DNA from: an uncultured Mycoplasmatota bacterium
GTDB lineage: Bacteria; Bacillota_I; Bacilli_A; RF39; UBA660
DNA: 47,824 nt
Assembly: GCA_947305065.1 (NCBI GenBank)
Contig: CAMZCT010000011.1
Span: 1-47,824, forward strand
Direction of reading: 5' to 3'
Shown: in pieces, positions 5,573-13,815 of the stretch
How the letters are laid out: each line of letters starts with the position of its first letter
Position numbering within the stretch: position 1 is the first letter of the stretch
The notes under the pieces: generated by a model
Database searches by the model: none
Told to the model about the DNA's origin: nothing
Seen by the model: the letters and a program-made list of their open reading frames with translations, nothing else
Position numbers and translations under genes: made by a program

Positions 5573-8257
5573 ATGGACACGTTTAAGAAAATAGGAAATA
5601 AGATTAAAATAATATTAACACAAATAATCGCTTTCATCTTTTCGTTCTTTAAAAATGAAAAGCAAGAACCAAAAGTTTTAAAAGGTGAAGAGGAAAATAA
5701 TACTGTCAAAAAAGAAGAGAACAAAGATAAGATTATTGTTGCTAACGACTCTACGCCTCTTCCTGATGAACCAGATACTAAAAGTGATGATCATCTTTCT
5801 TATAAACAATCCATATCAACTATTAATAAAGATATGAAAGAAGAGATTAAAAATAGAGTTCAAACTAAAGAAATCTACTTCTCTGAAATAGTTATAATTA
5901 ATACCATTATTGATGTTATAGAAGAAAAGAATGAGTTTAAATTTGCTGAATTATCAGATTCTAAAAAAGAAAAAATAAAAAAAGAAGTTGATAATATTAA
6001 TGCCAAGATTACTCCTTCTATAAAGAAAGATATGTTAAATAATAAGATTAAAACTAAAGAAGAATTAAAAGATACTATTTCTAAAAAAATTAGTAATCTT
6101 CATTATAATTACAATCCTATAAAGAATATTATTAAAGAAGAAGCCCCTATTATTGAAGAAAAAGAAGAGGAAAAACCTAAAATAATAATTGAAGATAAAG
6201 AATTAAATATAAAACCAATAAAAAAGAAAAAGAAACTTATTACTATCTCCCCTACTGATAATAAATCAGAATTTATAACAATTAAAAAGAGAGATAAAGA
6301 GTTTAGTAAAGAAGACCGTGTTTACTTCATAGCTGATTTATTACCTGATATGCAAGATAATTTACATTTACGCAAAGATATAAAAATAGACACTCAAAAG
6401 GATTTAATCAGCGATACTAAAAAAGAAACAGCTGCAGTTATGAAAATAAAAAGTAAAAAGCTACCTTTCATGATGATACCTACAACCGATACTGGAAAAG
6501 CCCCAGCTATTGAAAGGATAAAAAATGCAACTGTAGATACATCCATCATAGCAGCCTCTATTCCAGAAAAAGACGATAAATATTCTGACTCCGAAGAAAA
6601 GGAAAAAGTTGAAGAATATGGAACACCTATTAAAACGTTATACAAAAGTGAAGAAGATAATATTAGTCCAGAAGAGAAAAAAATTGCTGACATAGCTGTT
6701 GATAGAGAAATTCTTAATGAAATAAAAGACGATATTCAAAAACAACAAATGATTCTTAATCCTTTTATGGTAAGTACATCTAATAGTAAAGAAGAAGATA
6801 CTAAAGAAAAAACTGAAAGTATTAAAGATAAAGAAAAGATTAAGGAAGAAACTATTGAAATCAAAGAAGAAAAAGAAAGTATCCTAGATAATCTTCAAAA
6901 TGAGAAAAAAGAAATAATTGAAGAGTTAGATAAACTAACAGAAGAAATTACTAAGATTGAGGAAACTAAAAAAGAAGTTCAAGAAGAAATTAATTTGGAA
7001 ATAAAACCAGATTCTAAAGAAGAAAAAGTGCTTCCACCATCTTTTATCAAAGAAGAAAAACCTGAAATACAACCTATTAAAGAAGAAAAAGAAGAAGTTC
7101 AAGAAAAACCTAAAGAAACTATAAAAGAAAAAAAAGTTCAAGAAGAAATTAATTTGGAAATAAAACCAAATTCTAAAGAAGAAAAAGTACTTCCACCATC
7201 TTTTATCAAAGAAAAAGGACCTGAAATACAACCTATTAAAGAAGAAAAAGAAGAAGTTCAAGAAAAACCTAAAGAAACTATAAAAGAAGAAAAAGTTCAA
7301 GTTCTACCTATTATTGAAGTAAAAGAAAAGGTTGAAGAAAAGAAAGATAATATTGAAATAAAGAATATTCATAGGAATACAGAGAGTACAATAATTGCTG
7401 CTAATAACGAAATCAAAAAAGAAGAACTTGAAGATAAAGATTATGAAAAGTATGAAAAAATGATAGAAGACTTATTATACAATATAGAAATGTATAAGAT
7501 AAAAAATGAAGATTCTTTAACACCTAGTGACAGAGAAAAACTAAATCAAGAAAAAAACAAACTAAAAACTTTAAAGAACAAATTAGAAACTCAAAAAGAA
7601 AAAGATATTGAAAAAGAAAAAAAAGAACTGGAAGCAGAATTAACTCAAGAAGAAATTGAAGGAATTCAAGCTGAGATAAAACAATTACATCTAGATCATC
7701 AAGAAGAAGTTAATGAAGAATTAATAGCTAAACTAAAAAAGATGGAAGAAACAAATGATAGTAAAATGGCAGAAATCGAACAGCAATTAATTAAATCTAA
7801 ATTAAAGAAAGCTGCCCGTGCTGCTGAACTACCTTCTATTCTCGCCCTTCCATTTATTAGACACAAATACTTCTTCTACTTTACTATTGGTTTGTTTGTT
7901 AATAATCATTTCAACTTCTTAAATGCCCTATTTAAAAGAAAAGTTGTAAAATATGAACCAATAGATTTAACAGCAATAAAAAATGGTTATGATGCCTTAG
8001 ATAGTGCCATAGATAAAACTTATGAAAATATAGTTTATCTAGATTACTTAGAAAATAAAGCAATAACTAAGTATCCTTCTCTTAAAGAGGATAAAGAATT
8101 TAATAAATATATTATTAAAATACGTACTAAATTAAATAGTAATTATGAAAAATTACAAAACAAACAAAAAATGATAAACAAATATATAAAAAAGATAAAT
8201 AAAAAGAATAGCGTATATAAAAAATATAAGCTAGTAAAAGAAGATAAAGCTGCATAA
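5573..8257 (+). CDS. Long Lys/Glu-rich coiled-coil protein, unknown function
   Basis: This 894-residue protein is not recognised. A hydrophobic stretch (about residues 12-25, IILTQIIAFIFSFF) near the N-terminus could anchor it to the membrane. Most of the chain is charged, with Lys and Glu dominating, and much of it is probably disordered or coiled coil. Two tandem 53-residue units occupy residues about 469-574. After a long helical stretch (about residues 620-750), a distinct C-terminal region of about 150 residues has mixed hydrophobic residues ('FFYFTIGLFVNNHF') and could be a folded domain or a second membrane contact. It has its own promoter and terminator, so it is a single-gene unit. 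A structural or division-related role is possible but nothing in the sequence proves it. Confidence 0.75.
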   Translation: MDTFKKIGNKIKIILTQIIAFIFSFFKNEKQEPKVLKGEEENNTVKKEENKDKIIVANDSTPLPDEPDTKSDDHLSYKQSISTINKDMKEEIKNRVQTKEIYFSEIVIINTIIDVIEEKNEFKFAELSDSKKEKIKKEVDNINAKITPSIKKDMLNNKIKTKEELKDTISKKISNLHYNYNPIKNIIKEEAPIIEEKEEEKPKIIIEDKELNIKPIKKKKKLITISPTDNKSEFITIKKRDKEFSKEDRVYFIADLLPDMQDNLHLRKDIKIDTQKDLISDTKKETAAVMKIKSKKLPFMMIPTTDTGKAPAIERIKNATVDTSIIAASIPEKDDKYSDSEEKEKVEEYGTPIKTLYKSEEDNISPEEKKIADIAVDREILNEIKDDIQKQQMILNPFMVSTSNSKEEDTKEKTESIKDKEKIKEETIEIKEEKESILDNLQNEKKEIIEELDKLTEEITKIEETKKEVQEEINLEIKPDSKEEKVLPPSFIKEEKPEIQPIKEEKEEVQEKPKETIKEKKVQEEINLEIKPNSKEEKVLPPSFIKEKGPEIQPIKEEKEEVQEKPKETIKEEKVQVLPIIEVKEKVEEKKDNIEIKNIHRNTESTIIAANNEIKKEELEDKDYEKYEKMIEDLLYNIEMYKIKNEDSLTPSDREKLNQEKNKLKTLKNKLETQKEKDIEKEKKELEAELTQEEIEGIQAEIKQLHLDHQEEVNEELIAKLKKMEETNDSKMAEIEQQLIKSKLKKAARAAELPSILALPFIRHKYFFYFTIGLFVNNHFNFLNALFKRKVVKYEPIDLTAIKNGYDALDSAIDKTYENIVYLDYLENKAITKYPSLKEDKEFNKYIIKIRTKLNSNYEKLQNKQKMINKYIKKINKKNSVYKKYKLVKEDKAA
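6977..7294 (+). repeat. Two tandem 159-bp coding repeats
   Basis: Units 6977-7135 and 7136-7294 are nearly identical and in frame, each coding for 53 residues that begin VQEEINLEIKP. A partial third start (GTTCAAGTT) follows at 7295. Very few base differences between the units point to recent duplication. Confidence 0.85.
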
Positions 8258-8394
8258 GAGGTATAATCATATTAGATTTTATAGTCGTTTTACCAGAAAG
8301 GCATTCCTTTTACTCAATATGTTATTTATATCGTTAATACTTGTGATTTAGACTTTTTACATAACAATAATACATTAATAAGAAAAGGAATATA

Positions 8395-8428
8395 AAAAAG
8401 AATTAGTTAAGATAAACTAATTCTTTTT
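8395..8428. terminator. Bidirectional terminator
   Basis: A perfect 14-bp stem, AAAAAGAATTAGTT (8395-8408) with its complement (8415-8428). It serves the Lys/Glu-rich gene (+) and trxB (-), which converge here. Confidence 0.85.
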
Positions 8429-8430
8429 AT

Positions 8431-9309
8431 TTACTTATTAGTATTAATATATTTTATAGCTTGCGTAGCAGCCATTGCTCCATCTGATACAGCTGTAGCA
8501 ACTTGTCTTAATCCTTTAACTCTTATATCTCCCGCTACAAAGATTCCTTCTTTACTAGTTAATAAATCTTCTTCTGCTATTACATTACCATTTTCATTAA
8601 CTTTAAGACCATTTAATAAATAACTAGTTTCCGGTACATTAGCAATAGCTATAAATAAACCAGCTACTTCTATTTCTCTATTATCTTTATCTATAACAAT
8701 ACTTTCTAACTTACTATCGCCATTAATCTTAGTAACTTTACTATTATCTATTATTTCAATATTATCTTTATCTAACTTAGATACATCCATCTTTTTATTA
8801 TAAATATAATAAACTTTATTACATAAATTAGCTAAGTATAAAGCATCATCAACAGATTCTTCTCCTCCACCTACTATAGCAACATCTTTTTTCTTAAAGA
8901 AATTACCATCACAAGTAGCACAATATGAAATACCTTTTCCTAATAATTCTTTTTCATTAGGTAAACCTAATTCTCTCTTATCATTACCAGTTGCAATAAT
9001 AACAGTTTTAGCTTCATACATATTGTCCAAAGTCTGAATAATCTTTTTATTATCACTATCCACTATATTCATAGCTTTTTCATATTTAATTTCTACACCT
9101 AAATCTGTAGCTTGATCTAAGAATACTTTTCCTAATTCTTCTCCTGTAATATGTGGTGTCCCAGGATAATTATCTACCATATGAGCTTTTAAGATATTTC
9201 CACCTACTTTATTAGCTTCTAAAACTAATACTTTCTTACCAGCTCTTATTCCATATAAACTAGCTGTTATTCCTGCTGGTCCTCCACCAATAATAACTAT
9301 ATCGTACAT
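8431..9309 (-). CDS. trxB: Thioredoxin reductase-like flavoprotein
   Basis: A 292-residue low-molecular-weight thioredoxin reductase type. The FAD site GGGPAG is at residues 8-13, the redox pair CATC at 130-133, a second dinucleotide loop GGGEES at 147-152, and the FAD-binding 'VAGDIR' near the C-terminus. It would pass electrons to thioredoxin, and trxA lies just upstream with a 7-bp gap. Odd point: the HRRxxxR stretch that normally grips the NADPH 2'-phosphate, after 'VYxI', is replaced by YNKKMD at about 169-174. The electron donor may therefore be NADH, ferredoxin or something else rather than NADPH. It is the last gene of a three-gene operon ending at a bidirectional terminator. Confidence 0.9.
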   Translation of the reverse strand: MYDIVIIGGGPAGITASLYGIRAGKKVLVLEANKVGGNILKAHMVDNYPGTPHITGEELGKVFLDQATDLGVEIKYEKAMNIVDSDNKKIIQTLDNMYEAKTVIIATGNDKRELGLPNEKELLGKGISYCATCDGNFFKKKDVAIVGGGEESVDDALYLANLCNKVYYIYNKKMDVSKLDKDNIEIIDNSKVTKINGDSKLESIVIDKDNREIEVAGLFIAIANVPETSYLLNGLKVNENGNVIAEEDLLTSKEGIFVAGDIRVKGLRQVATAVSDGAMAATQAIKYINTNK

Positions 9310-9316
9310 ATAATAC

Positions 9317-9613
9317 CTACTTAACTAGTTTAATTATAGTATCTTTATCCACAAGTCCAACAGATCTATTAATTTCTTTACCATCTTTGAAAGCTATTAC
9401 ACAAGGTATAGACATAATACCATATTCTCTAGCTAATTCTTCTTCATCATCAGTATTAACCTTAAATACTTTATATTCCTTACCTACTTCTTCCATAACT
9501 GGAGCTAGCATACGACAAGGTCCACACCAATCAGCATAAAAATCTACTAGTACTGGTTTCTTACTTCCCAATACTTCTTTTTCAAATTCCTTCTTACCTA
9601 TTACTTTACTCAT
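9317..9613 (-). CDS. trxA: Thioredoxin
   Basis: A 98-residue single-domain thioredoxin, a little shorter than the usual 105. The active site WCGPC is at residues 29-33 after the 'VLVDFYADW' strand, and the cis-proline loop is at 'SIPCV'. The residue after that proline is usually Thr; here it is Cys, giving a third cysteine close to the active site. The protein is cytoplasmic, with no signal. It is placed between an unknown small gene and trxB in one operon, with the reductase as its evident partner. An AGGTGAT ribosome-binding site precedes ATG and overlaps the end of the upstream gene. Confidence 0.95.
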   Translation of the reverse strand: MSKVIGKKEFEKEVLGSKKPVLVDFYADWCGPCRMLAPVMEEVGKEYKVFKVNTDDEEELAREYGIMSIPCVIAFKDGKEINRSVGLVDKDTIIKLVK

Positions 9614-9621
9614 ATTATCAC

Positions 9622-9957
9622 CTACTTCATTATATCATATTTTATTTCATCACAAACTATGTATATATTAGGACTTTTATCTGCTGTTGCAAAACAGAGA
9701 AGTTCCATTTCTTCCAATCGTACATAGTCAAGGAATATTTTACCAATTTCTTCCCAATCAAATATTTCTTTAATATTACATTCTTTTATTCCTAAGAACT
9801 CCATTTTGATATTAAGATATTCTAACTTATTATCTTTAAATACTATAGTTATCTTATTTTTAGGCACATCATATTTAACATTCTGATACTTATAACTCTT
9901 CATATAATTAAAATCAGTCAAGAATGTCCTGATATTCTTTTTATTAATTTTTGTCAT
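9622..9957 (-). CDS. Unknown 111-residue protein, first gene of the trx operon
   Basis: The family is not recognised. The protein is soluble, with no signal or membrane segment, alternating likely strands ('KITIVFKD', 'IYIVCDEI') and one helix in the middle. It could be a small alpha+beta domain. A good ribosome-binding site (GGGTGG) and a promoter (9988-10016) show that it is really expressed. It ends eight bases before trxA, so it is the promoter-proximal gene of the operon. A link to thiol redox balance is suggested by position only. Confidence 0.65.
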   Translation of the reverse strand: MTKINKKNIRTFLTDFNYMKSYKYQNVKYDVPKNKITIVFKDNKLEYLNIKMEFLGIKECNIKEIFDWEEIGKIFLDYVRLEEMELLCFATADKSPNIYIVCDEIKYDIMK

Positions 9958-9987
9958 AATACACCACCCTATAACATCTATACCTGT

Positions 9988-10016
9988 ATATTATCTAAAA
10001 ATTAATAATAAATCAA
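9988..10016 (-). promoter_or_regulatory. Promoter of the trx operon
   Basis: On the minus strand, TTGATT (10011-10016), 17 bp, TAATAT (9988-9993). Confidence 0.6.
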
Positions 10017-10019
10017 CCT

Positions 10020-10054
10020 AAAAAAAACTAACATAATAATAATTATAGTTAGTT
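10020..10054 (-). terminator. Terminator after the TasA-like gene
   Basis: A 7-bp stem (10026-10032 with 10048-10054) followed, on the minus strand, by about eight T's. It begins four bases after the stop codon at 10058. Confidence 0.7.
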
Positions 10055-10057
10055 CTT

Positions 10058-12055
10058 TTAATCTTCAACTATCCAAGGATCAGTTTCCGATCCAGTTCCA
10101 CTTTGAATACTAATAGAGTTTTTTAAAGTAATTGCAGGTCTAGTATCAGCTACATAACCAGTAAAATGATATCCTCCTATTGCTCCACTTGTTTCAATTC
10201 CTCTAATATTACCACTCATTAAAAACATATGAGGTGATAAATCCCAATAAAAATTACCAGTTTTTCTAAAGTTATTAGCTGCTGTAGAATTACGATAAAA
10301 CGCTAATTCTTCATTAGTTAATAAAGCAACAGGATATGTAAGTTTTGCTTTATTATTGGATAAAGAAAACTGATCAGTTATATTTGGACAATCCAAATTA
10401 TATGATAAAGGATAATTTTTAAACTTTAAAGCTGCATCATTTACAGTACTTCCATTAGTACTAAATCCACCGTAATCTACAATATTTCTAGAATTACAAT
10501 AAACTGCATCATCTATACCAGCTTTTATATTTAAATTTTGACGATACCAGTTATCAATGACTCCTTTTATAGTAGAATCATAATGATTAATATTATTAGT
10601 AGATAACATATCTAATAAAATATCATCTATACCATTTCCATCTTGCATAGCAATTAAATAAGCTTTTTCATTATCCGTAGCATAAACAAAAGCAATAGTA
10701 TCACAAATACCTGTAGAATTTAAACAAGTATAATGTGTATTATTTAATTGATTATAATCTGTACTCCAATCCGTAATAGTATAAATAGTACCACCTAATG
10801 TATAATTTCCACTATTATTATCATAAGTAAAAGTCGAACCAAATTTATAATTATCATTAGAAGAAGAAGCATTTATTCTATTATAAGAATAATTAAACAT
10901 ATATCCTACCGAAGAAGGAGATAAATAATTAGCATTAAAAGGAACAGTACCAATTGAAGAATAATTAACATTACCTATCGTAAATGTAGTAGCATAAGCA
11001 TATGTATTAATACTAAAACCATTAATACTATATAAAGTTGAACAAGTAGTACCATTTGATTTACAAGTATATTTACCAATCAAATTAGTAAATGTAGATT
11101 CAGAAAAAGAAGCTGTTTCAATATTATTAAGAGCAAACATATCATTAGTAGTATCATAATAGAAATCAGAGCCATATACATATGTACCAGCCATATCTAT
11201 TACCGCACCAGCAGTTCCAATAAAACCTTTATGATCAGCTCTATTAGATTCACATGTATTATTAACAGGTTCTCCATTATATATTACCTTTAATCCACCT
11301 GTTTCAGTAGTTCTAACAATCTGCCAACAATATCCCCCATATATTACATTTCTCTTATTAGAACAAATATCATAATAAACATTTGCTGCTGTAACTGTTT
11401 CTCCAACCCTATCAGTTACTTGTCCATCATACTTAGTAACACACTCATCCCCCGAAGCATATAGATTTTGTAATAAACTACCAACATTATTTTCTAATTC
11501 AGTAGTTTGAATATAATTAATAGTATATGTAATATCTAAAGGAATAGTTTCATCGGGTAAATTAGTATAATCATTCTTATACATCAACCTAACTATAATT
11601 CTTTTCCTAGAATTAGGATTTAATAAGTCATCTATCTGTACATCATCACCATAAGTATATTTAATACTATAATCTAAATATGACTCTACCTCACTAGTTA
11701 TTCCTTGCATAGTTACTAATGATACTTTAGCTGGAATTGTACCAGCATTAACTACATCTACACTAAATTCATAAATATCACCAGGCTTTGATAACTTAAC
11801 AGAATAACTAATACTAGTACTATTTCCATTAATTGCTGCTGGCGTTGTTGCTGGTACAGAAGCACTATTAACTGTTAAATTTTCAAAGTGAATATCCCAT
11901 GTATTGGAAGCAATAGTCGTATTACCATTAATAGATAACGCTGCACTTAAATACGCATAACCTACACTAATAAAAAGCAATACAAAAAATAAAGAAAAGT
12001 ACATTATTCTTTTTTTGTGGTTAATGAATTTTCTCTTTCTCGAAAAGTGTTTCAT
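10058..12055 (-). CDS. Exported protein with TasA/camelysin-like N-terminus and DUF6273-like C-terminus
   Basis: 665 residues. After a basic N-terminus comes a membrane-spanning signal ending in 'ISVGYAYLSAALSI'. The SxGYAYL pattern is typical of SipW-type exported fibre proteins (TasA/CalY relatives) and related Bacillota surface proteins. The next ~170 residues look like that beta-sandwich domain. The long remainder is rich in Asn, Ser, Thr and Tyr, with several cysteines, and ends with 'DTRPAITLK' and 'GTGSETDPW', a tail typical of DUF6273-type surface domains. Start: ATG at 12055 has AGGTGA six bases upstream; the longer reading begins at a GTG inside that site. It follows the Tad-like genes but has its own promoter after a terminator. 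It could be a substrate of that machine or an independent surface protein. Confidence 0.65.
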   Translation of the reverse strand: MKHFSRKRKFINHKKRIMYFSLFFVLLFISVGYAYLSAALSINGNTTIASNTWDIHFENLTVNSASVPATTPAAINGNSTSISYSVKLSKPGDIYEFSVDVVNAGTIPAKVSLVTMQGITSEVESYLDYSIKYTYGDDVQIDDLLNPNSRKRIIVRLMYKNDYTNLPDETIPLDITYTINYIQTTELENNVGSLLQNLYASGDECVTKYDGQVTDRVGETVTAANVYYDICSNKRNVIYGGYCWQIVRTTETGGLKVIYNGEPVNNTCESNRADHKGFIGTAGAVIDMAGTYVYGSDFYYDTTNDMFALNNIETASFSESTFTNLIGKYTCKSNGTTCSTLYSINGFSINTYAYATTFTIGNVNYSSIGTVPFNANYLSPSSVGYMFNYSYNRINASSSNDNYKFGSTFTYDNNSGNYTLGGTIYTITDWSTDYNQLNNTHYTCLNSTGICDTIAFVYATDNEKAYLIAMQDGNGIDDILLDMLSTNNINHYDSTIKGVIDNWYRQNLNIKAGIDDAVYCNSRNIVDYGGFSTNGSTVNDAALKFKNYPLSYNLDCPNITDQFSLSNNKAKLTYPVALLTNEELAFYRNSTAANNFRKTGNFYWDLSPHMFLMSGNIRGIETSGAIGGYHFTGYVADTRPAITLKNSISIQSGTGSETDPWIVED

Positions 12056-12074
12056 CCTACTCACCTATACTAAC

Positions 12075-12083
12075 ATTATATCA
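12075..12083 (-). promoter_or_regulatory. Extended -10 promoter of the TasA-like gene
   Basis: On the minus strand, TGATATAAT, that is TGN plus a perfect TATAAT. The -35 position falls in the terminator of the upstream gene and is poor, so the extended -10 probably carries the promoter. Confidence 0.6.
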
Positions 12084-12089
12084 AAATAA

Positions 12090-12119
12090 CAAAAAAAAAA
12101 CGATATTAATATATCGTTT
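12090..12119 (-). terminator. Terminator of the Tad-like operon
   Basis: A 9-bp stem (12098-12106 with 12111-12119, loop TAAT), then ten T's on the minus strand. It overlaps the stop codon of the tadC-like gene, so the operon proper ends here. Confidence 0.9.
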
Positions 12120-12906
12120 AACTTCCCATCATATTCATAACGGCTATAACAAGTAAAACCATCGAACATACACCAGTAGATACTAGCATACTCATTGTTT
12201 TACTTTCCATTTTATCAAGTCTTGCTTGATAACGCATTTCTCTAGCTTTTTGCTGTAAGTTAGATATTGTCTTAGAGAATGTTAACAATTGCTCTTGTTT
12301 CCTCTCCTGTCTACCTAAACTTAAACGATATAACAAACGCATCATACGCATTGAATCCCTAACTGGATATGTTTGAGCAAATTCCATATAAGGATTTATA
12401 GATGCATCACCAGCGTTTATCTTATTAATCATATCAACAAGACCATCTCTAAATATTTCTGGTGCATCAGATATAGATTTACCAATAGCTACAGGAACTG
12501 TATAGTGTTGTATCAAAATTTCTAAACCTTTTAAATAATGAGGCAACATAGAATCTATTGCTTGTAAATGTGCTTTATAGAAATTATTTAAATTCATATA
12601 ATCTAATTTAAATACTACAAATCCAACTACAAAAGCAAATACAACTTTAACACCATTAATACTACTTATAAAAACAAATAGTACTAATACAATAACTATT
12701 AATCCATTTCTTATTCTTTTACGAAATAATACATCTGGATCTAATCCATCACCATATTTAGCTTTAACCAAGAAATCATAATTATCTTCTTTAAGTTTAA
12801 AGAATATATCTTGATTATCTTGTATAAATTTATTTGGTTTAATAAATCCATTAGCTGTTAATACTCCGAAGATGATTACACCAAGTATTAAAATCTCTAT
12901 ATACAT
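12118..12906 (-). CDS. tadC: TadC-like type II secretion F-domain membrane protein
   Basis: 262 residues. Membrane segments lie at the N-terminus (about 4-19), near 70-100 (two close together) and at the C-terminus (about 240-260). Between them is a cytoplasmic helical region of about 130 residues with the 'LEILIQHYTVPVAIGKSI' pattern of T2SSF (GspF) domains. In Tad/Flp systems two such proteins, TadB and TadC, form the inner-membrane platform on which the ATPase works. The tadB-like gene ends two bases upstream, so they are translationally coupled. The operon terminator overlaps the stop codon. Confidence 0.75.
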   Translation of the reverse strand: MYIEILILGVIIFGVLTANGFIKPNKFIQDNQDIFFKLKEDNYDFLVKAKYGDGLDPDVLFRKRIRNGLIVIVLVLFVFISSINGVKVVFAFVVGFVVFKLDYMNLNNFYKAHLQAIDSMLPHYLKGLEILIQHYTVPVAIGKSISDAPEIFRDGLVDMINKINAGDASINPYMEFAQTYPVRDSMRMMRLLYRLSLGRQERKQEQLLTFSKTISNLQQKAREMRYQARLDKMESKTMSMLVSTGVCSMVLLVIAVMNMMGS

Positions 12907-12908
12907 TA

Positions 12909-13802
12909 CTACTCAACTCCTACATCTTCATTATAATATTTTTCCCCAGTAATTAAGAAATAACAGTTAATGATTATAACCAAATGAAGTATTAATTTTA
13001 CATACCATCTCTTTAATAGGGTTTTATACTTATCTATACCTAATAGCAATTGCATAGCAAGTACTAATAAGAACAAAGCACCACCGAATACTAAGAATTT
13101 CTTATGGAAGTTTTGTCTATCCATTCTATCTCTATAAACACCTTCTACTAAAGCATCTATATCCATAGACATTAGTTCAAGAGCTTCACCAGAATCTCTT
13201 GCACCCTCTTTAGTAATCTGTAAGAATAATTGGTGCATATTTTTAACCATATAATATGGATAAGCAGCATCAAAGAATTCTATAGATTGATCGATAGTAC
13301 CATTATCATAAGACATTTGAATCATTTGTTTAACATCTCGTAAAACAGGATCTTGTAAGATACCAGAATCTCTAACTCCCTCTAATGATTTAACAAATGA
13401 TTGTGTAGTATTAAACTCCATAATAACGTTAGTAGTATATATTTGTATTTGTTCAAATACATATTCACTATATATTCTTTGTGTTCTTAAAAATGACAAA
13501 TATGGTATGAATAAAATAGTAATTACAATATATATAATCATAATAGGTATACTATAGAAATACATATAAGTAATTATTGCTGCTGCACCACCTAATAACA
13601 AAACTTGCATAGCATAGTCCTTAGCAGTATAGTTCTGACCTAACTCTTTAGTCTTTTCCTTAACCTCTTTATAACTATAAGGAGCATAAGTATTATAGAA
13701 GTTAGACACAGTATCAGCAAAAAACTTATAAACATTATCACCTGTATTATATCTATATGATAAAACAAATATAGCAATAAATAATAAAATAACTAATTCC
13801 AT
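12909..13802 (-). CDS. tadB: TadB-like type II secretion F-domain membrane protein
   Basis: 297 residues. An N-terminal membrane helix (about 3-15), a pair near residues 66-105, a central cytoplasmic helical region with 'TTQSFVKSLEGVRDSG' (T2SSF character), and two C-terminal membrane helices (about 237-255 and 268-285). It is the first of two consecutive F-domain proteins after the ATPase, in the TadA-TadB-TadC order of Tad loci. The chain continues past the usual last helix into a short hydrophilic tail. It starts 13 bases after the ATPase gene. Confidence 0.75.
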   Translation of the reverse strand: MELVILLFIAIFVLSYRYNTGDNVYKFFADTVSNFYNTYAPYSYKEVKEKTKELGQNYTAKDYAMQVLLLGGAAAIITYMYFYSIPIMIIYIVITILFIPYLSFLRTQRIYSEYVFEQIQIYTTNVIMEFNTTQSFVKSLEGVRDSGILQDPVLRDVKQMIQMSYDNGTIDQSIEFFDAAYPYYMVKNMHQLFLQITKEGARDSGEALELMSMDIDALVEGVYRDRMDRQNFHKKFLVFGGALFLLVLAMQLLLGIDKYKTLLKRWYVKLILHLVIIINCYFLITGEKYYNEDVGVE

Positions 13803-13815
13803 ATAATCACCATCC

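Noticed and set aside
6977..7294. CRISPR-like repeats
   Set aside because: The 159-bp units are in-frame coding repeats without spacers; no cas genes are in the window.
6935..7300. Minus-strand ORF rich in Phe and Tyr
   Set aside because: It is the antisense shadow of the Lys/Glu-rich repeats; no ribosome-binding site and absurd composition.
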